Source of the DNA: Azospirillum canadense
GTDB taxonomy: Bacteria; Pseudomonadota; Alphaproteobacteria; Azospirillales; Azospirillaceae
Reading direction: 5' to 3'
Assembly (NCBI RefSeq): GCF_025961225.1
Contig: NZ_JAOQNG010000003.1
Location: 124,001-188,000 of the forward strand
Length of the DNA: 64,000 bases
Of this stretch, positions 16,779 through 25,366 are shown piece after piece; within the stretch, counting starts at the first letter, position 1, and the number at the start of each line of letters is the position of its first letter. The position numbers and the translations under genes are program-made. The notes beneath the pieces are model-generated. The model did no database searches and had not been told where the DNA came from. It saw only the letters and a list, made by a program, of their open reading frames with translations.

Positions 16779-17201
16779 ATGCGTCAGAAGTCCCCCGCGT
16801 CTGCGCAAACGTACACCCGCCGATGTTTTTATGCGGCGTCCCAAGCCGTTGCCGACCTGGCGAGTGGAAAATGGAAGGATTGCACAAAGGAAGGAGAACT
16901 GCGCCACCTTGCCGAGGAATTCCTGAACACCGGCTACGATTCGCTCAGCGAACGCGAGCGGAACGTGATTTCACACATCGGCCGACGCCACCACGTCGCG
17001 CAGAACGTCAGCCACGCTTTCGAAGAGAAACTGACCATCGGCGACCGGCTCGCCGATGGTCTCGACTACGAGGTCAACTTCAAGGCGGAGGTGGAGATCA
17101 CGCGGCGTCACGAGAAACCCGATCACCTGCGGATCGACGCCGTCCTGGCCCGGCTGGATGAGCAAAAGGACCAGATCATGCTCCTGCAGCGCCGCCATTG
17201 A
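16779..17201 (+). pseudogene. DUF1003-family protein with the transmembrane segment deleted
   Basis: The N-terminal part ends with a DUF1003 opening (LSERERNVISHIGRRHHVAQ, then VSHAFEEKLTIGDRLAD) and the C-terminal part is the DUF1003 closing region (DYEVNFKAEVEITRRHEKPD with VLARLDEQKDQIMLLQ). In normal family members about 65 residues with two transmembrane helices separate these parts. Here they join directly at GDRLAD, and both junction sides usually carry a DRLA-like motif, so an in-frame deletion by short-repeat recombination is likely. The product would be soluble. The ATG at 16779 is a guess; no good ribosome site is visible. Confidence 0.65.
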
Positions 17202-17408
17202 AGCTCCAGCCCATGGCTTGTTCGCCGGTAAAGCTTTCCGGGAAGGTTTTTCGCAATGCCAATATCAGATGATTTTCGGGTGACGTTTCCCGTTTCGAAC
17301 GGCGTCTACGGAATCAACTTCATCGCAGAAGGGTCATACCAAATCCCGCTGATCGTAACCGATCATCGGGCCTCAATCGCCGGCGCCGGCGTCCGCCGGC
17401 TTGGCTCC

Positions 17409-17484
17409 GCGGGCATGTGCCCGCGCGGCGGTAGTCGCCGCCGATACCATGTCCCGATGAGTTGGTCTCCTCGGGACATGGTAT
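17409..17484. repeat. Two adjacent hairpin-forming inverted repeats
   Basis: 17409-17424 can fold as GCGGGC/GCCCGC. Next to it 17444-17457 and 17471-17484 are perfect 14-bp inverted arms (ATACCATGTCCCGA and its complement) around a 13-nt loop. The surrounding 17202-17610 has no supported gene. The larger hairpin lacks a T-run, so a simple terminator is not obvious. Confidence 0.5.
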
Positions 17485-17610
17485 TGGGCACTGTTTCCAA
17501 GACTCAGGAAAGACGACCGAGAAAGGCGTTCTCCTCGGACCTTTGGGAGCGTGTGGCGGGAGAAAGCATTGCCACCGGGCGCGCTCCATTTGGGTTGACC
17601 GCTGCTCCGC

Positions 17611-18627
17611 TCAGACGGGAAGAGTTGGCCCCAATTCACGAGACAAGGGGATGGAGAGGGTGAATCGGACACCACCCTTGGTCGTCACCGTCATTTGGGC
17701 CCCGACCTGTCCAGCCATGAGCGTGACGAGTTGGAAGCCGAGCCCCTGGCCATCCCCCAAGGTCACGTGCTTGGGCAGGCCGCGGCCATCGTCGGCCACC
17801 GTCAGCACCGCCTTTCCATTCCGGCAGGACAGTTGCACCCACACAGTGCCCGGCTCGCCTGGGGGGAAGGCGTGACGGAAGGCGTTGGTCACCAACTCAT
17901 TAACGACCAGCGCCAGAGCCTGAGCCGCCTCACAGCGCAGGGTGACCGGCTCCGCTTCCAGGATCAGGGTTCTGTGCTCTCCATCGATCCCCATGGCGCG
18001 GATCAAGCATCCGCACAGCCGCTCCAGGTAGGCGCTGAAGTCGAGCTGGTCCGGGCTGGCGCTGGCGTGCAAAAGCTCGTGGGCGGCGGCCAGCGCCTCC
18101 AGCCGGGCACAGGCCACGTTGGCGAAGGCCAGGACCCGCGCGTTCTTCTCGCGATGTGCCTGGATGCGCAGCAGGCTGATGATATCTTGAAGGCTGTTCT
18201 TGATCCGGTGATCGATCTCCCGGTTGAGCAGGTCCTTGCGCCGGATCGCTTCATTCCGCTCCGCCAAAGCCCGGCCCAGTTCCTGCGCTTGCTTGGCGGC
18301 ATCCTGGCAGGCGGCGTTGGCTTGCGCGAGCGCTTCCGCGGCGGCCGTCAACTGGCTTCCAAGCGTGCGCACCGCGGCTTCGGCGTCGAGTGGCAGTGCT
18401 TTCCGGTCGCGGCTCGCCGCCATTTTGGTTTCCATCAGTTCGGCGTGACAGCGCGCAAGCAGGCTCCGCAGTTCGAAGTTCTCCCACCGGAGGCGCTCCA
18501 CGTCGTCTCCGAAGGGGGAATCTGGCGCAGACACCCGATTGCCGAAGTTGGCGCTCTGGTCCACACTACCGTGGTCGGGGAGGTTCCAATCGCTGTTCGT
18601 CGTCCGCTTAGAGTCCACCTGGCTCAC
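17611..18627 (-). CDS. Sensor histidine kinase of the HisKA_2 type
   Basis: This 338-residue cytosolic kinase lacks transmembrane segments. Residues ~45-135 form a coiled coil (LRWENFELRSLLARCHAEL, AEALAQANAACQDAAKQAQE). The phosphoacceptor box is NREIDHRIKNSLQDI with H140. The HATPase region shows an N box (LVVNELVTNAFRHAF), a G1 box (VADDGRGLP) and a G2-like box (GQGLGFQLVTLM). No PAS or other sensor domain is present, so input probably comes through the coiled coil or a partner. It stands alone, with no receiver gene beside it. In alphaproteobacteria such kinases often feed the general stress response; that link is inferred. Confidence 0.85.
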   Translation of the reverse strand: MSQVDSKRTTNSDWNLPDHGSVDQSANFGNRVSAPDSPFGDDVERLRWENFELRSLLARCHAELMETKMAASRDRKALPLDAEAAVRTLGSQLTAAAEALAQANAACQDAAKQAQELGRALAERNEAIRRKDLLNREIDHRIKNSLQDIISLLRIQAHREKNARVLAFANVACARLEALAAAHELLHASASPDQLDFSAYLERLCGCLIRAMGIDGEHRTLILEAEPVTLRCEAAQALALVVNELVTNAFRHAFPPGEPGTVWVQLSCRNGKAVLTVADDGRGLPKHVTLGDGQGLGFQLVTLMAGQVGAQMTVTTKGGVRFTLSIPLSRELGPTLPV

Positions 18628-18794
18628 TCCCCAAGCAGCAAATGGGAAAACGGTATTTTCTTCGATGCAAGGCGACCTGTCTATTCGCTTTCGTACAAGG
18701 GGAATGCTTGACCCCCGGGTTTTGCTGATGTCAGGCCAGCAGGCGTTTGGTCCGCTCCGTCACGAGCGCGGACGTGCCGCCCTTGAAACGGCTG

Positions 18795-19517
18795 CTACCG
18801 TTTCGATGGGGCGTTCGGGTAAGCATTCCCTAGCGGAAGCAAGCGCCGGAACTCATCACGGACGATCCGGTAGCAATCGCAAGCCGCCTCTTCCAACCCA
18901 ACCGGATCCGTGATCGTGATGTGCCCACGCGTATGACGGATCAGTCCAGCGTTCTGCAGAAGGTTCGCTGTCACCGTGACTCCGGACCGCCGAACGCCGA
19001 GCATGATGGCGAGATACTCATGGGTGAGAGGAAAGTCATCACCAGCGCGGTCCCGGCTCATCGACAGCCAACGGGCGCATCGTTCTTCAATACTGTGAAG
19101 GCTATTGCACGCCGCCGTCTGGGCGACTTGATTGAAGTGCGCTTGGGCAAAGCGCAGCAGTTTCGTCCGCAATGTGTCGCTCCGGCGCAGAGCGGTTCGG
19201 AGCGCCTGGGCCGACATCCGCCAGCCGTCACCTGGGATCTGCATGTCGCACTGGCAAGGTATCCGGTCGGCCTCCAGCAGAACCGGCGTGCCGACCAGCC
19301 CCTCGTTGCCAATCGTGCCCACCTCGACCGCGTCACCGTCCGGCAGGACATTGATGACCGAGGCACATCCGCGTTCAATGAACCACACCATCGTGATCGG
19401 TTCGTCCGCTCGGTAGAAGGTCATCTTGTGCGGCAGGGAAGCAGGCTCCAAATGAGGCCGGATCAAAGCCTCCTCTGCCGATGACAGGCTGCTCAGGATG
19501 AAGTTGCGGCTCTCCAT
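18795..19517 (-). CDS. Crp/Fnr-family transcriptional regulator
   Basis: This 240-residue regulator has an N-terminal cyclic-nucleotide-binding-like beta barrel (MTFYRADEPITMVWFIERG, VGTIGNEGLVG) and a C-terminal HTH_Crp domain (FPLTHEYLAIMLGVRRSGVT, then ANLLQNAGLIRHTRGHITI). It lacks a clear FNR cysteine cluster at the N terminus and lacks the canonical cAMP RxS signature, so its ligand is unknown. Many such proteins occur in rhizobia and Azospirillum as stress or redox regulators. It is a monocistronic minus-strand gene. Confidence 0.88.
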   Translation of the reverse strand: MESRNFILSSLSSAEEALIRPHLEPASLPHKMTFYRADEPITMVWFIERGCASVINVLPDGDAVEVGTIGNEGLVGTPVLLEADRIPCQCDMQIPGDGWRMSAQALRTALRRSDTLRTKLLRFAQAHFNQVAQTAACNSLHSIEERCARWLSMSRDRAGDDFPLTHEYLAIMLGVRRSGVTVTANLLQNAGLIRHTRGHITITDPVGLEEAACDCYRIVRDEFRRLLPLGNAYPNAPSKR

Positions 19518-19844
19518 GGTGACGCTCTCTGGGTTCGCGGCGTGGGTTGCTCATTGCTCCAACAGGCACACCCCTTCGCCAGCACCAGCGTTCTGTACGC
19601 TATCGAACAGACAGGCGATCCCATTCGGTCGAAGCGTCAACCCCCCTCGATCTGGCCAGAAGCCAGTATAGGCGGCATTTTGATGTGGTGGCCGAAGACC
19701 TGAGCGAGTCTGACGACCTGCGGGTCCTAGACTACCACGGGCAGCGTGCCTTTCAACTGTTCCGCTTCGACGAGTTGGGAGCGCCAATGGTCCACGAATC
19801 CGGAAGCCAGAAGACGGTGGCCTGAGCGGTCGTGACTCTCTCCC
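19518..19844. other. Intergenic stretch without a supported gene
   Basis: Between the Crp/Fnr gene and exoD I see no convincing coding frame. A 92-codon plus-strand frame (19547-19825) has no ribosome site and no recognisable domain. The stretch should hold the Crp/Fnr promoter. Confidence 0.5.
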
Positions 19845-20438
19845 TTATAGGAAGCTGGGCAACCAGCCGGTCGCGCTCACCGCCTCCCAGGCCGCCGCCA
19901 CGACGATCACCGACAGCAGGAGAGCCCCGGCCAGCGCCGCGCAGAGCAGCGCACCGTCTTCCTCCAGGTAGGCAAAGGCGATCAGAACGATCAGGAGGGC
20001 GGAAGGGACGTTGCTCAGGGGGACCGGGATGAGGAGGCTTGCGCCAAGCAGCAGGACGACACCGCCGACCACGCGCTTGGTGGCCGCGAACGGGGTGGGC
20101 CAGCGTGGACGGATGAACCGCTCCAGGAACCGCAGCACCGGGACGGTCCGGCGGATGATCGAGGCGAGACGCCGCGTCTGGAAGCGATGCAAGGCGACGC
20201 GCCGTGGGACCACGGGGCCGGGCCGGTCCAGGAGCATTTGGACGGCAACGATGATGAGCAACACGCCGACCACGCCCGACACTCCTGGAAGCAAGCCGAG
20301 AAGCGCCAAAAGAAGGAGGATGACGCCGAAGGAGCGCTGCCCAAGCCGGCTGGTGAGCCAGTGCAACGTAATGTGCTCCGCGGGATCTTCTCCGAGCATG
20401 TTGTCCAGCGTCACGGACGTGGGCACGCGCGTGATCAT
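19845..20438 (-). CDS. exoD: ExoD-family membrane protein
   Basis: This ~197-residue inner-membrane protein matches the ExoD family. It has SFGVILLLLALLGLLPGVSG, then VGVLLIIVAVQMLLDRPGP, the cytosolic RPRWPTPF block, and two more hydrophobic segments (VVGGVVLLLGASLLIPVPLS, ALLIVLIAFAYLEEDG). In rhizobia ExoD affects exopolysaccharide production and alkaline or symbiotic tolerance; the mechanism is not settled. The ATG at 20438 starts the conserved part; the frame extends five codons further upstream. A stress-sigma-like promoter motif lies about 90 bp upstream. Confidence 0.85.
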   Translation of the reverse strand: MITRVPTSVTLDNMLGEDPAEHITLHWLTSRLGQRSFGVILLLLALLGLLPGVSGVVGVLLIIVAVQMLLDRPGPVVPRRVALHRFQTRRLASIIRRTVPVLRFLERFIRPRWPTPFAATKRVVGGVVLLLGASLLIPVPLSNVPSALLIVLIAFAYLEEDGALLCAALAGALLLSVIVVAAAWEAVSATGWLPSFL

Positions 20439-20526
20439 GATGCACTCCCGCAAGGATCACATGGTCAGGTGATGGTGCCGGTTGGACGCCATGGATGGGC
20501 GGCACGCATGGACACGCGATGCCATG

Positions 20527-20551
20527 AACCAGTCGCCGATGGGCCTGTTCC
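20527..20551 (-). promoter_or_regulatory. Candidate EcfG-type stress promoter of exoD
   Basis: On the minus strand GGAAC (20551-20547), 16 bp, then GGTT (20530-20527) resembles the alphaproteobacterial EcfG consensus GGAAC-N16/17-CGTT with one mismatch in the -10. It sits 89 bp before the exoD start. Found by eye, so chance occurrence is possible. Confidence 0.35.
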
Positions 20552-20694
20552 TCACCGCTGCCTCGGTTCATGCCCGTGCCGGAGTTCGCGTCGGGTAAAA
20601 CGAAAACCCACCAGCGATGTTGGTGCCGGTGAACGTCCTCACCAGCCGCGGTCGGCCAGTCGCCGCCGGGCGGGACAACCGACGGAGGATTCCC

Positions 20695-22581
20695 ATGGGC
20701 ACCAAGACCGGCACGGGGCATCATCGCCGGCGACGCCAAACCGGTGGCGGCGCTGGCAAGCCGTGGTGGCCGATCACGCCCGACGAATTGGCCGGCACGA
20801 TGCTGGACGCGGGAACCCGGCAACTCACTGACCTCCTGGCCCAGGATCCGGTGCTTCGTTCCATTGACGGCCTGTGGAACGCCAATCCTTTTCGCACGAT
20901 TATTCCGGTCGACTGGGCGGAAGTCGCCCGCGCGCTCCGGACCGTGTGGATCCTGTCGCTTAGCCGACCGGACGAAGCCATCCGCAAGGCGGCCGCGGTC
21001 CAGGCGGCTGCTTGGCGTTCGGCCCTGGAGGCCTGGAACGACGCCGGCCGCCGCTGGTGGGGCATGGCGGACGGAGCGGCGGCGGGTGGATCCAAGTCCG
21101 GGCCGTCACCCGACGGCGACAAGCGCTTCGCCGCTCCGGAATGGCATTCCAATCCGGCTTACCGCACGCTTAAGGAGATGTACCTGCTGGCGTCCGACTG
21201 GTTGCTGGAGCAGGGCGAGCACGCCGACGGCCTTGATGATGCCGAGCGGCGGCGGTTGACGTTCCACCTCCGCCAGTTCGTCGATGCGATGAGTCCAACG
21301 CTGCTGCTGTTCTCCAACCCCGCCGCCTTGCGCCGGGCCCTGGAAACGGGCGGCGTCAGTCTGGCCGACGGCGCGCGCCATCTGCTTTCGGATCTGAGGG
21401 ACGGCCGCCTCAGCATGGTGGACGCCACAGCCTTCGAGCCGGGGCGCAACCTGGCGACGACCCCCGGCACGGTGGTCCATCGCAACCGGTTGATCGAGCT
21501 GATCCAGTACCAGCCGGCGGGCGGGCCGGTGCACGCGGTGCCGTTGCTCATCATGCCGCCCTGGATCAACAAGTACTACATCCTCGACCTGCAGCCGAAG
21601 AACTCGATGGTGCGCCATCTGGTCGAGCGGGGCTTCACGGTGTTCGTGATCTCGTGGAAGAACCCGGACGCCTCGATGGATGGCGTCGGGTTCGAGGACT
21701 ACATGGACCTCGGCCCCCTGGAGGCCGCGGACGTGGTTCGTGCGATCACGGGGGCCAATTCCATCAATGTGATGGGGTACTGCATCGGCGGCACGCTGCT
21801 CGCCATCACGCTCGCCTGGCTCGCGGCGAAGGGCGACGCGCGGTTCAACGCCGCCACCTTCATGGTGTCGCTCCAGGACTTCGCTCACGTCGGCGACACC
21901 GCGGTGTTCCTGGGCGAGCCGACCATCGACTTCATCGAACAGCAGATGATGGAGCGCGGCTATCTCGACAGCCGGGAGATGAGCAACATGTTCAACCTCC
22001 TGCGCTCCAACGACCTGATCTGGTCGAACGTGGTCAACAACTACCTGATGGGCAACAAGGCGCCGGCCTTCGACCTGCTGTACTGGAACAGCGACGGCAC
22101 CCGCATGGCCCGGGCGGCGCACAGCTGGTACCTGCGCAACACCTATGTCGAGAACAACCTGATCGTTCCGGGCCGGGTCAGGCTGAAGGGCGAAGCCATC
22201 GACCTTGGGCGCATTCCGCAGGACGTCTACGCGGTCGGTGCGGAGAAGGACCACATCGTTCCCTGGGACTCCGCGTGGCGCGTCACCCAACTGCTCAAGG
22301 GCAGCGAGGTGCGCTACGTGCTGGCCTCCAGCGGGCACATCGCCGGGATCATCAACCCGCCCGGCGGCAAGGGCGCCTACTGGATCAACGACGCCGCGGA
22401 GCCCGCCACCACCGCGCAGGCGTGGCGCGAGAAGGCCGGCGCGCACGGCGGCAGCTGGTGGACGGACTGGACGGCGTGGCTGGCCGAACGGTCGGGCCCA
22501 ACAGGAAAACCCCCGACGATGGGAAACGCGGCGCATCCCCCGCTCGTGGACGCGCCCGGCACCTACGTGCTGGAAAAGTGA
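20695..22581 (+). CDS. phaC: Class I poly(3-hydroxyalkanoate) synthase
   Basis: This 628-residue enzyme polymerises (R)-3-hydroxyacyl-CoA into PHA granules. It has the PhaC N-terminal domain (NPFRTIIPVDWAEVARALR) and an alpha/beta-hydrolase core with the lipase-like box GYCIGGT (nucleophile C363), D519 in DHIVPWDSAW and H548 in SGHIAGIINPPGG. A Tyr/Trp-rich YILDLQPKNSMVRHLVERG block precedes the box. The start at 20695 is supported by GGAGG seven bases upstream; a frame opening at 20617 is unconserved. The N terminus (TGTGHHRRRRQTGGGAGK) is unusually basic. No phaA, phaB or phaR gene is adjacent, so this is probably an accessory copy. Confidence 0.95.
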   Translation: MGTKTGTGHHRRRRQTGGGAGKPWWPITPDELAGTMLDAGTRQLTDLLAQDPVLRSIDGLWNANPFRTIIPVDWAEVARALRTVWILSLSRPDEAIRKAAAVQAAAWRSALEAWNDAGRRWWGMADGAAAGGSKSGPSPDGDKRFAAPEWHSNPAYRTLKEMYLLASDWLLEQGEHADGLDDAERRRLTFHLRQFVDAMSPTLLLFSNPAALRRALETGGVSLADGARHLLSDLRDGRLSMVDATAFEPGRNLATTPGTVVHRNRLIELIQYQPAGGPVHAVPLLIMPPWINKYYILDLQPKNSMVRHLVERGFTVFVISWKNPDASMDGVGFEDYMDLGPLEAADVVRAITGANSINVMGYCIGGTLLAITLAWLAAKGDARFNAATFMVSLQDFAHVGDTAVFLGEPTIDFIEQQMMERGYLDSREMSNMFNLLRSNDLIWSNVVNNYLMGNKAPAFDLLYWNSDGTRMARAAHSWYLRNTYVENNLIVPGRVRLKGEAIDLGRIPQDVYAVGAEKDHIVPWDSAWRVTQLLKGSEVRYVLASSGHIAGIINPPGGKGAYWINDAAEPATTAQAWREKAGAHGGSWWTDWTAWLAERSGPTGKPPTMGNAAHPPLVDAPGTYVLEK

Positions 22582-22640
22582 TCGTCCATGGCCGCGGGGT
22601 TTTCCACCGGCAGGCGGATCCGGCCGGAGCGCGGGAGGTG

Positions 22641-23063
22641 TCAGGACCAGAGCCAGCGCAACATCCAGGCGACGAGGATCACCATCAGCGCAAGCAGAAT
22701 CCAACGGCCGAGGGCTTCCGGGTTGCGGCGCTGCCCGGCATCGCCGTCGCTCAACACGCCGGGGATCGCCGTGGTGGAGCCGCCCTTGGGCAGGAGCGTC
22801 ACCAAGCGAACCGCGATCGTGAGCGCTTCCGAAGGGTCCAGCGGCGGTCCGGGAAGCCGACGAAGAATGACGGCGAGCGCCGATGCGGCGGCGTCCCTCG
22901 GCAACACCGCCAAACGGGTCCCCTCCGCCCACGGATCAATACCAAGCCGTGTCAGCGCCGAGAGGACGCTGAGCGGGCTTCCGTTTTTTTCCTCCCACAC
23001 CGGGGCAGACAGGAACTCGCCCAAATCGGAGTGGTGCAGCGTGTATTCAGCGCGCAGCGGCAT
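22641..23063 (-). CDS. Hypothetical protein with C-terminal membrane anchor
   Basis: This 140-residue protein has a soluble part (LGEFLSAPVWEEKNGSPLSV, WAEGTRLAVLPRDAAASAL) and ends in one strong transmembrane helix (WILLALMVILVAWMLRWLW), so it is probably tail-anchored with the bulk in the cytosol. GGGAGG is well placed before the ATG at 23063; upstream in-frame ATGs lack this. I do not recognise the family. A stress-promoter-like motif lies 50-70 bp upstream. It is convergent with phaC, 59 bp from its end. Confidence 0.6.
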   Translation of the reverse strand: MPLRAEYTLHHSDLGEFLSAPVWEEKNGSPLSVLSALTRLGIDPWAEGTRLAVLPRDAAASALAVILRRLPGPPLDPSEALTIAVRLVTLLPKGGSTTAIPGVLSDGDAGQRRNPEALGRWILLALMVILVAWMLRWLWS

Positions 23064-23111
23064 GCCGGCCTCCCAGAAAACATCAAATAAAAAATGTCTG
23101 ACATTGCTGCA

Positions 23112-23136
23112 AACGTTTTTTGTTGAAGGGTGTTCG
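23112..23136 (-). promoter_or_regulatory. Candidate EcfG-type promoter of the 22641-23063 gene
   Basis: On the minus strand CGAAC (23136-23132), 16 bp, CGTT (23115-23112): one mismatch to GGAAC-N16/17-CGTT, about 50 bp before the chosen ATG. Tentative. Confidence 0.35.
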
Positions 23137-23206
23137 AGGATCAATTCGAGCAAGCCGCTTCATACAGGCTTTTGATCCGCGCACGTCGCGTCGAATCTTT
23201 GGCCAG

Positions 23207-23449
23207 TCAATAAAATCGTCCGTCGTTCAGGTCACGCTCGAACTGGCAGACCCAGGATTCGCTGAACGTTGAGCGGTATGAGCGTGACACCAACGTCGGC
23301 TTGTAGACCACGGTTACAACCTCGGTCTGGACGGTGCCACCCCTGATGACGCGGGCTGCAATGCCATTGCTCATGCTGAAGTCGCTTTCATGAAGCATTT
23401 TGCGTGAAAGGCACCGGCCGTAGTTTTCAAGCTCTGAAGCTGCGGACAT
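23207..23449 (-). CDS. Small hypothetical protein
   Basis: This 80-residue protein (MSAASELENYGRCLSRKMLH at its start) has strand-rich sequence in the second half (GTVQTEVVTVVYKPTLVSRS) and no signal or membrane segment. The start is supported by AAGGGA about 7 bases upstream; the frame is open to 23605 but without a better site. Family unknown. Local base composition is less GC-rich than the surrounding genes, especially downstream at 23600-23750, which may mark a recombination border. Confidence 0.5.
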   Translation of the reverse strand: MSAASELENYGRCLSRKMLHESDFSMSNGIAARVIRGGTVQTEVVTVVYKPTLVSRSYRSTFSESWVCQFERDLNDGRFY

Positions 23450-23899
23450 GGTTGCATCCCTTCTTGGACTTTTCCGAACGGAAGCCGGACAGGCTGGCTC
23501 GACGATTTTCCGGTCGGCATCGATCGGCCAACGGAAATCAGTAAGACTTCGAAAATTAGGCAGTCCAACCATTCCTGGATTTAGAACGCTACGATAGGAA
23601 ATCAATAGATTTTCCGGCTTTCACTGGATAGCCCGGCAAGAGCTCTATTCAAAAATAAAATAGTCATGTCTTTCATCGGCTTAGTTGCCGGTCGCTATTT
23701 TGTGTGATGATAAAATAATAAAGCCGCCCAAAGATCGGTCGTGTCGCTTGCTTCTCAAAGCGATTCGGTTCGAGTTGTCAGCACACCCGCTTGACGACGA
23801 ACGGCCAAGACCGTGACGACCCTGCCCGCGAGCGTCATCGCGGCAAGGCAAGCCGATCGGGCTGGGCACGCAGCCGGTGACACATTTTAAGGAACAGTC

Positions 23900-24145
23900 A
23901 TGCACAAAACCGTAGTGGCCCTGTACGACAGCCGCGCCGACGCGCAAGAGGCGCGCGGCGAACTGGAGCGGGCGGGCTTCGCAGGCTCGGCCATAACCAT
24001 CGAGGTCAGCGTTGAGCGCCACCCGGTCACTCAGCAAAGTCCTGATCATCGAAACCGGGGCAGCCGAACGGACAACTGGGGCATGGTTCCCGGCGAGCCT
24101 GCTTTTCAGGAGCGCACCATGCGCCCGGGCAATACAAAGCGGTAG
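23900..24145 (+). pseudogene. N-terminal fragment of a GSP17M-like stress protein
   Basis: The first ~35 residues (MHKTVVALYDSRADAQEARG and on to AITIEV) match the start of the general stress protein 17M-like family, in which this strand-helix-strand unit precedes a glycine-rich hydrophobic region. After SVERHPVTQ the sequence diverges with no recognisable domain, so the gene appears truncated or rearranged. AAGGAA precedes the ATG. Confidence 0.5.
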
Positions 24146-24314
24146 CCGCAGGCGCACCCCGAAGTGGGAGTGACCGACCCCAAGCCTCTTGCGGAGCGCC
24201 ATGCTGCTGTTCATTGCACCGGGAAGAATCGCTGGCTCTCGCAGCCCGGCACGCCCGCCACCAAAATGAAGGAAGGTCGCCGCCCGACCGGACCGAGCAA
24301 AGGACCGCACCCCG

Positions 24315-24614
24315 ATGAAATCCGCCTTTGTCCTCTTGCTCCTGTCGATCGTCGCCGGCGCGTCCGGAGCGGCGGCCGCCGAACGCAACCCAACGTACCT
24401 CTTCGATCCGGGCAATCACGTCGATGAGGCCGGCCTCGTGCGCAGCCGGGACGGCCGGCCCATTGGGCGAATCGAGGCGGATGTCGACGGCATCCGTGTG
24501 CTGCGCGACACCGACGGACGCCGGATCGGCAACGTCGTGCGCGGCTTCAACGAGAATGAACTGGTTATCCGCGACAGCGACGGCCGACGCCAAGGCACGC
24601 TTGAGCGCCGGTGA
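24315..24614 (+). CDS. Small secreted protein with short beta-type repeats
   Basis: This 99-residue protein has a clear Sec signal peptide (FVLLLLSIVAGASGAAAA, cleavage near residue 22) and then about three ~25-residue repeats built on D-G-R-x-I/Q-G: RSRDGRPIGRIEADVDG, RDTDGRRIGNVVRG and RDSDGRRQGTLE. The pattern suggests a small beta-meander or beta-helix in the periplasm. AAAGGA lies ~9 bases before the ATG. Function unknown. It is followed by another secreted small protein. Confidence 0.65.
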   Translation: MKSAFVLLLLSIVAGASGAAAAERNPTYLFDPGNHVDEAGLVRSRDGRPIGRIEADVDGIRVLRDTDGRRIGNVVRGFNENELVIRDSDGRRQGTLERR

Positions 24615-24692
24615 CGGCGGGCCGACGCAGGACAAGGAGCACCCCCGCACCCTGACACTGCGGAGCGCACAGCGCTCTCACGGGAGAACAGC

Positions 24693-24980
24693 ATGGTGAA
24701 GGTTGAAGTTGTCGTTCTTGCTGCCTTGGCGATCGCCATCCCCGGCAGCGCCTCCGCACTCACGTACGCAAACGCCACCTGCGACCAGCTGGTGGACGAG
24801 GTCGTCAACACGAAAAAGCTGTTCGAGCAGGCCGCCGCCGAATTCAGCCGGCAAGGTGAGCAGCCGGCGACCAAGCAGGACATCGTCCAGCTTTCTCGGC
24901 TGACGCAGCGCCATGACCGAGCCTTTGCCATGCTGGTGGTAAAATGCCCAGCGACACTTTCCAACATCGATTTCGAGTGA
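24693..24980 (+). CDS. Small periplasmic protein with two cysteines
   Basis: This 95-residue protein has a signal peptide (VVVLAALAIAIPGSASA) and a short mature helical domain with two cysteines (ATCDQLVDEV and VVKCPATL) that could form a disulfide. Size and architecture recall HdeA-like acid-stress chaperones, but the sequence does not match that family clearly. GGGAG precedes the ATG by six bases. It may be co-transcribed with the gene 78 bp upstream. Confidence 0.6.
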   Translation: MVKVEVVVLAALAIAIPGSASALTYANATCDQLVDEVVNTKKLFEQAAAEFSRQGEQPATKQDIVQLSRLTQRHDRAFAMLVVKCPATLSNIDFE

Positions 24981-25033
24981 AGGGGCGGTCGAGGTCACCG
25001 AAGCCGCGTCACAGAACGCCCTGGGTCGGCCCA

Positions 25034-25366
25034 TCACTCAACCTCCCGCATCGTTCCGCCGACTTCGTCATGCGTTGCATGGTGCGATGCCTTCTGGATG
25101 GGCGCCGGTGCGAGTGATGACCGTGCTTGACCGCTGTGGACGAGACAAGGTTGCTGCTTTCGTCGGAATCGCATCAATCGGGACAGAAATTCGGCAACCT
25201 CGGCAGCGTCTTCGATCGCATAGCCGGTTTGCAGCGTGTCGTTCAGCTTCGCGATTTTGCCCGTTGTTGCATCGAACACCGCCCACGTGCTCCCTGTGAC
25301 GTCGCGGCGGATTTCGAAAAAGGTGCTTGTTCGGGCGCTATGGCCCGAAACGGAACCGCTGAGCAT
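25034..25366 (-). CDS. Trp-Val-Asp family small protein with extended tail
   Basis: This 110-residue protein contains DVTGSTWAVFDATTGKIAKL, then YAIEDAAEVAEFLSRL, which matches in order and spacing the pattern of the gene at 16309-16497. The remaining ~45 residues are basic and low in predicted structure. The start at 25366 has a strong GGAGGAG site. This is the third member in the window of an unrecognised small family. Confidence 0.6.
   Translation of the reverse strand: MLSGSVSGHSARTSTFFEIRRDVTGSTWAVFDATTGKIAKLNDTLQTGYAIEDAAEVAEFLSRLMRFRRKQQPCLVHSGQARSSLAPAPIQKASHHATHDEVGGTMREVE

Noticed and set aside
21106..22932. A 608-codon minus-strand open frame opposite phaC
   Set aside because: Shadow of the PHA synthase frame; no recognisable domain and no ribosome site.
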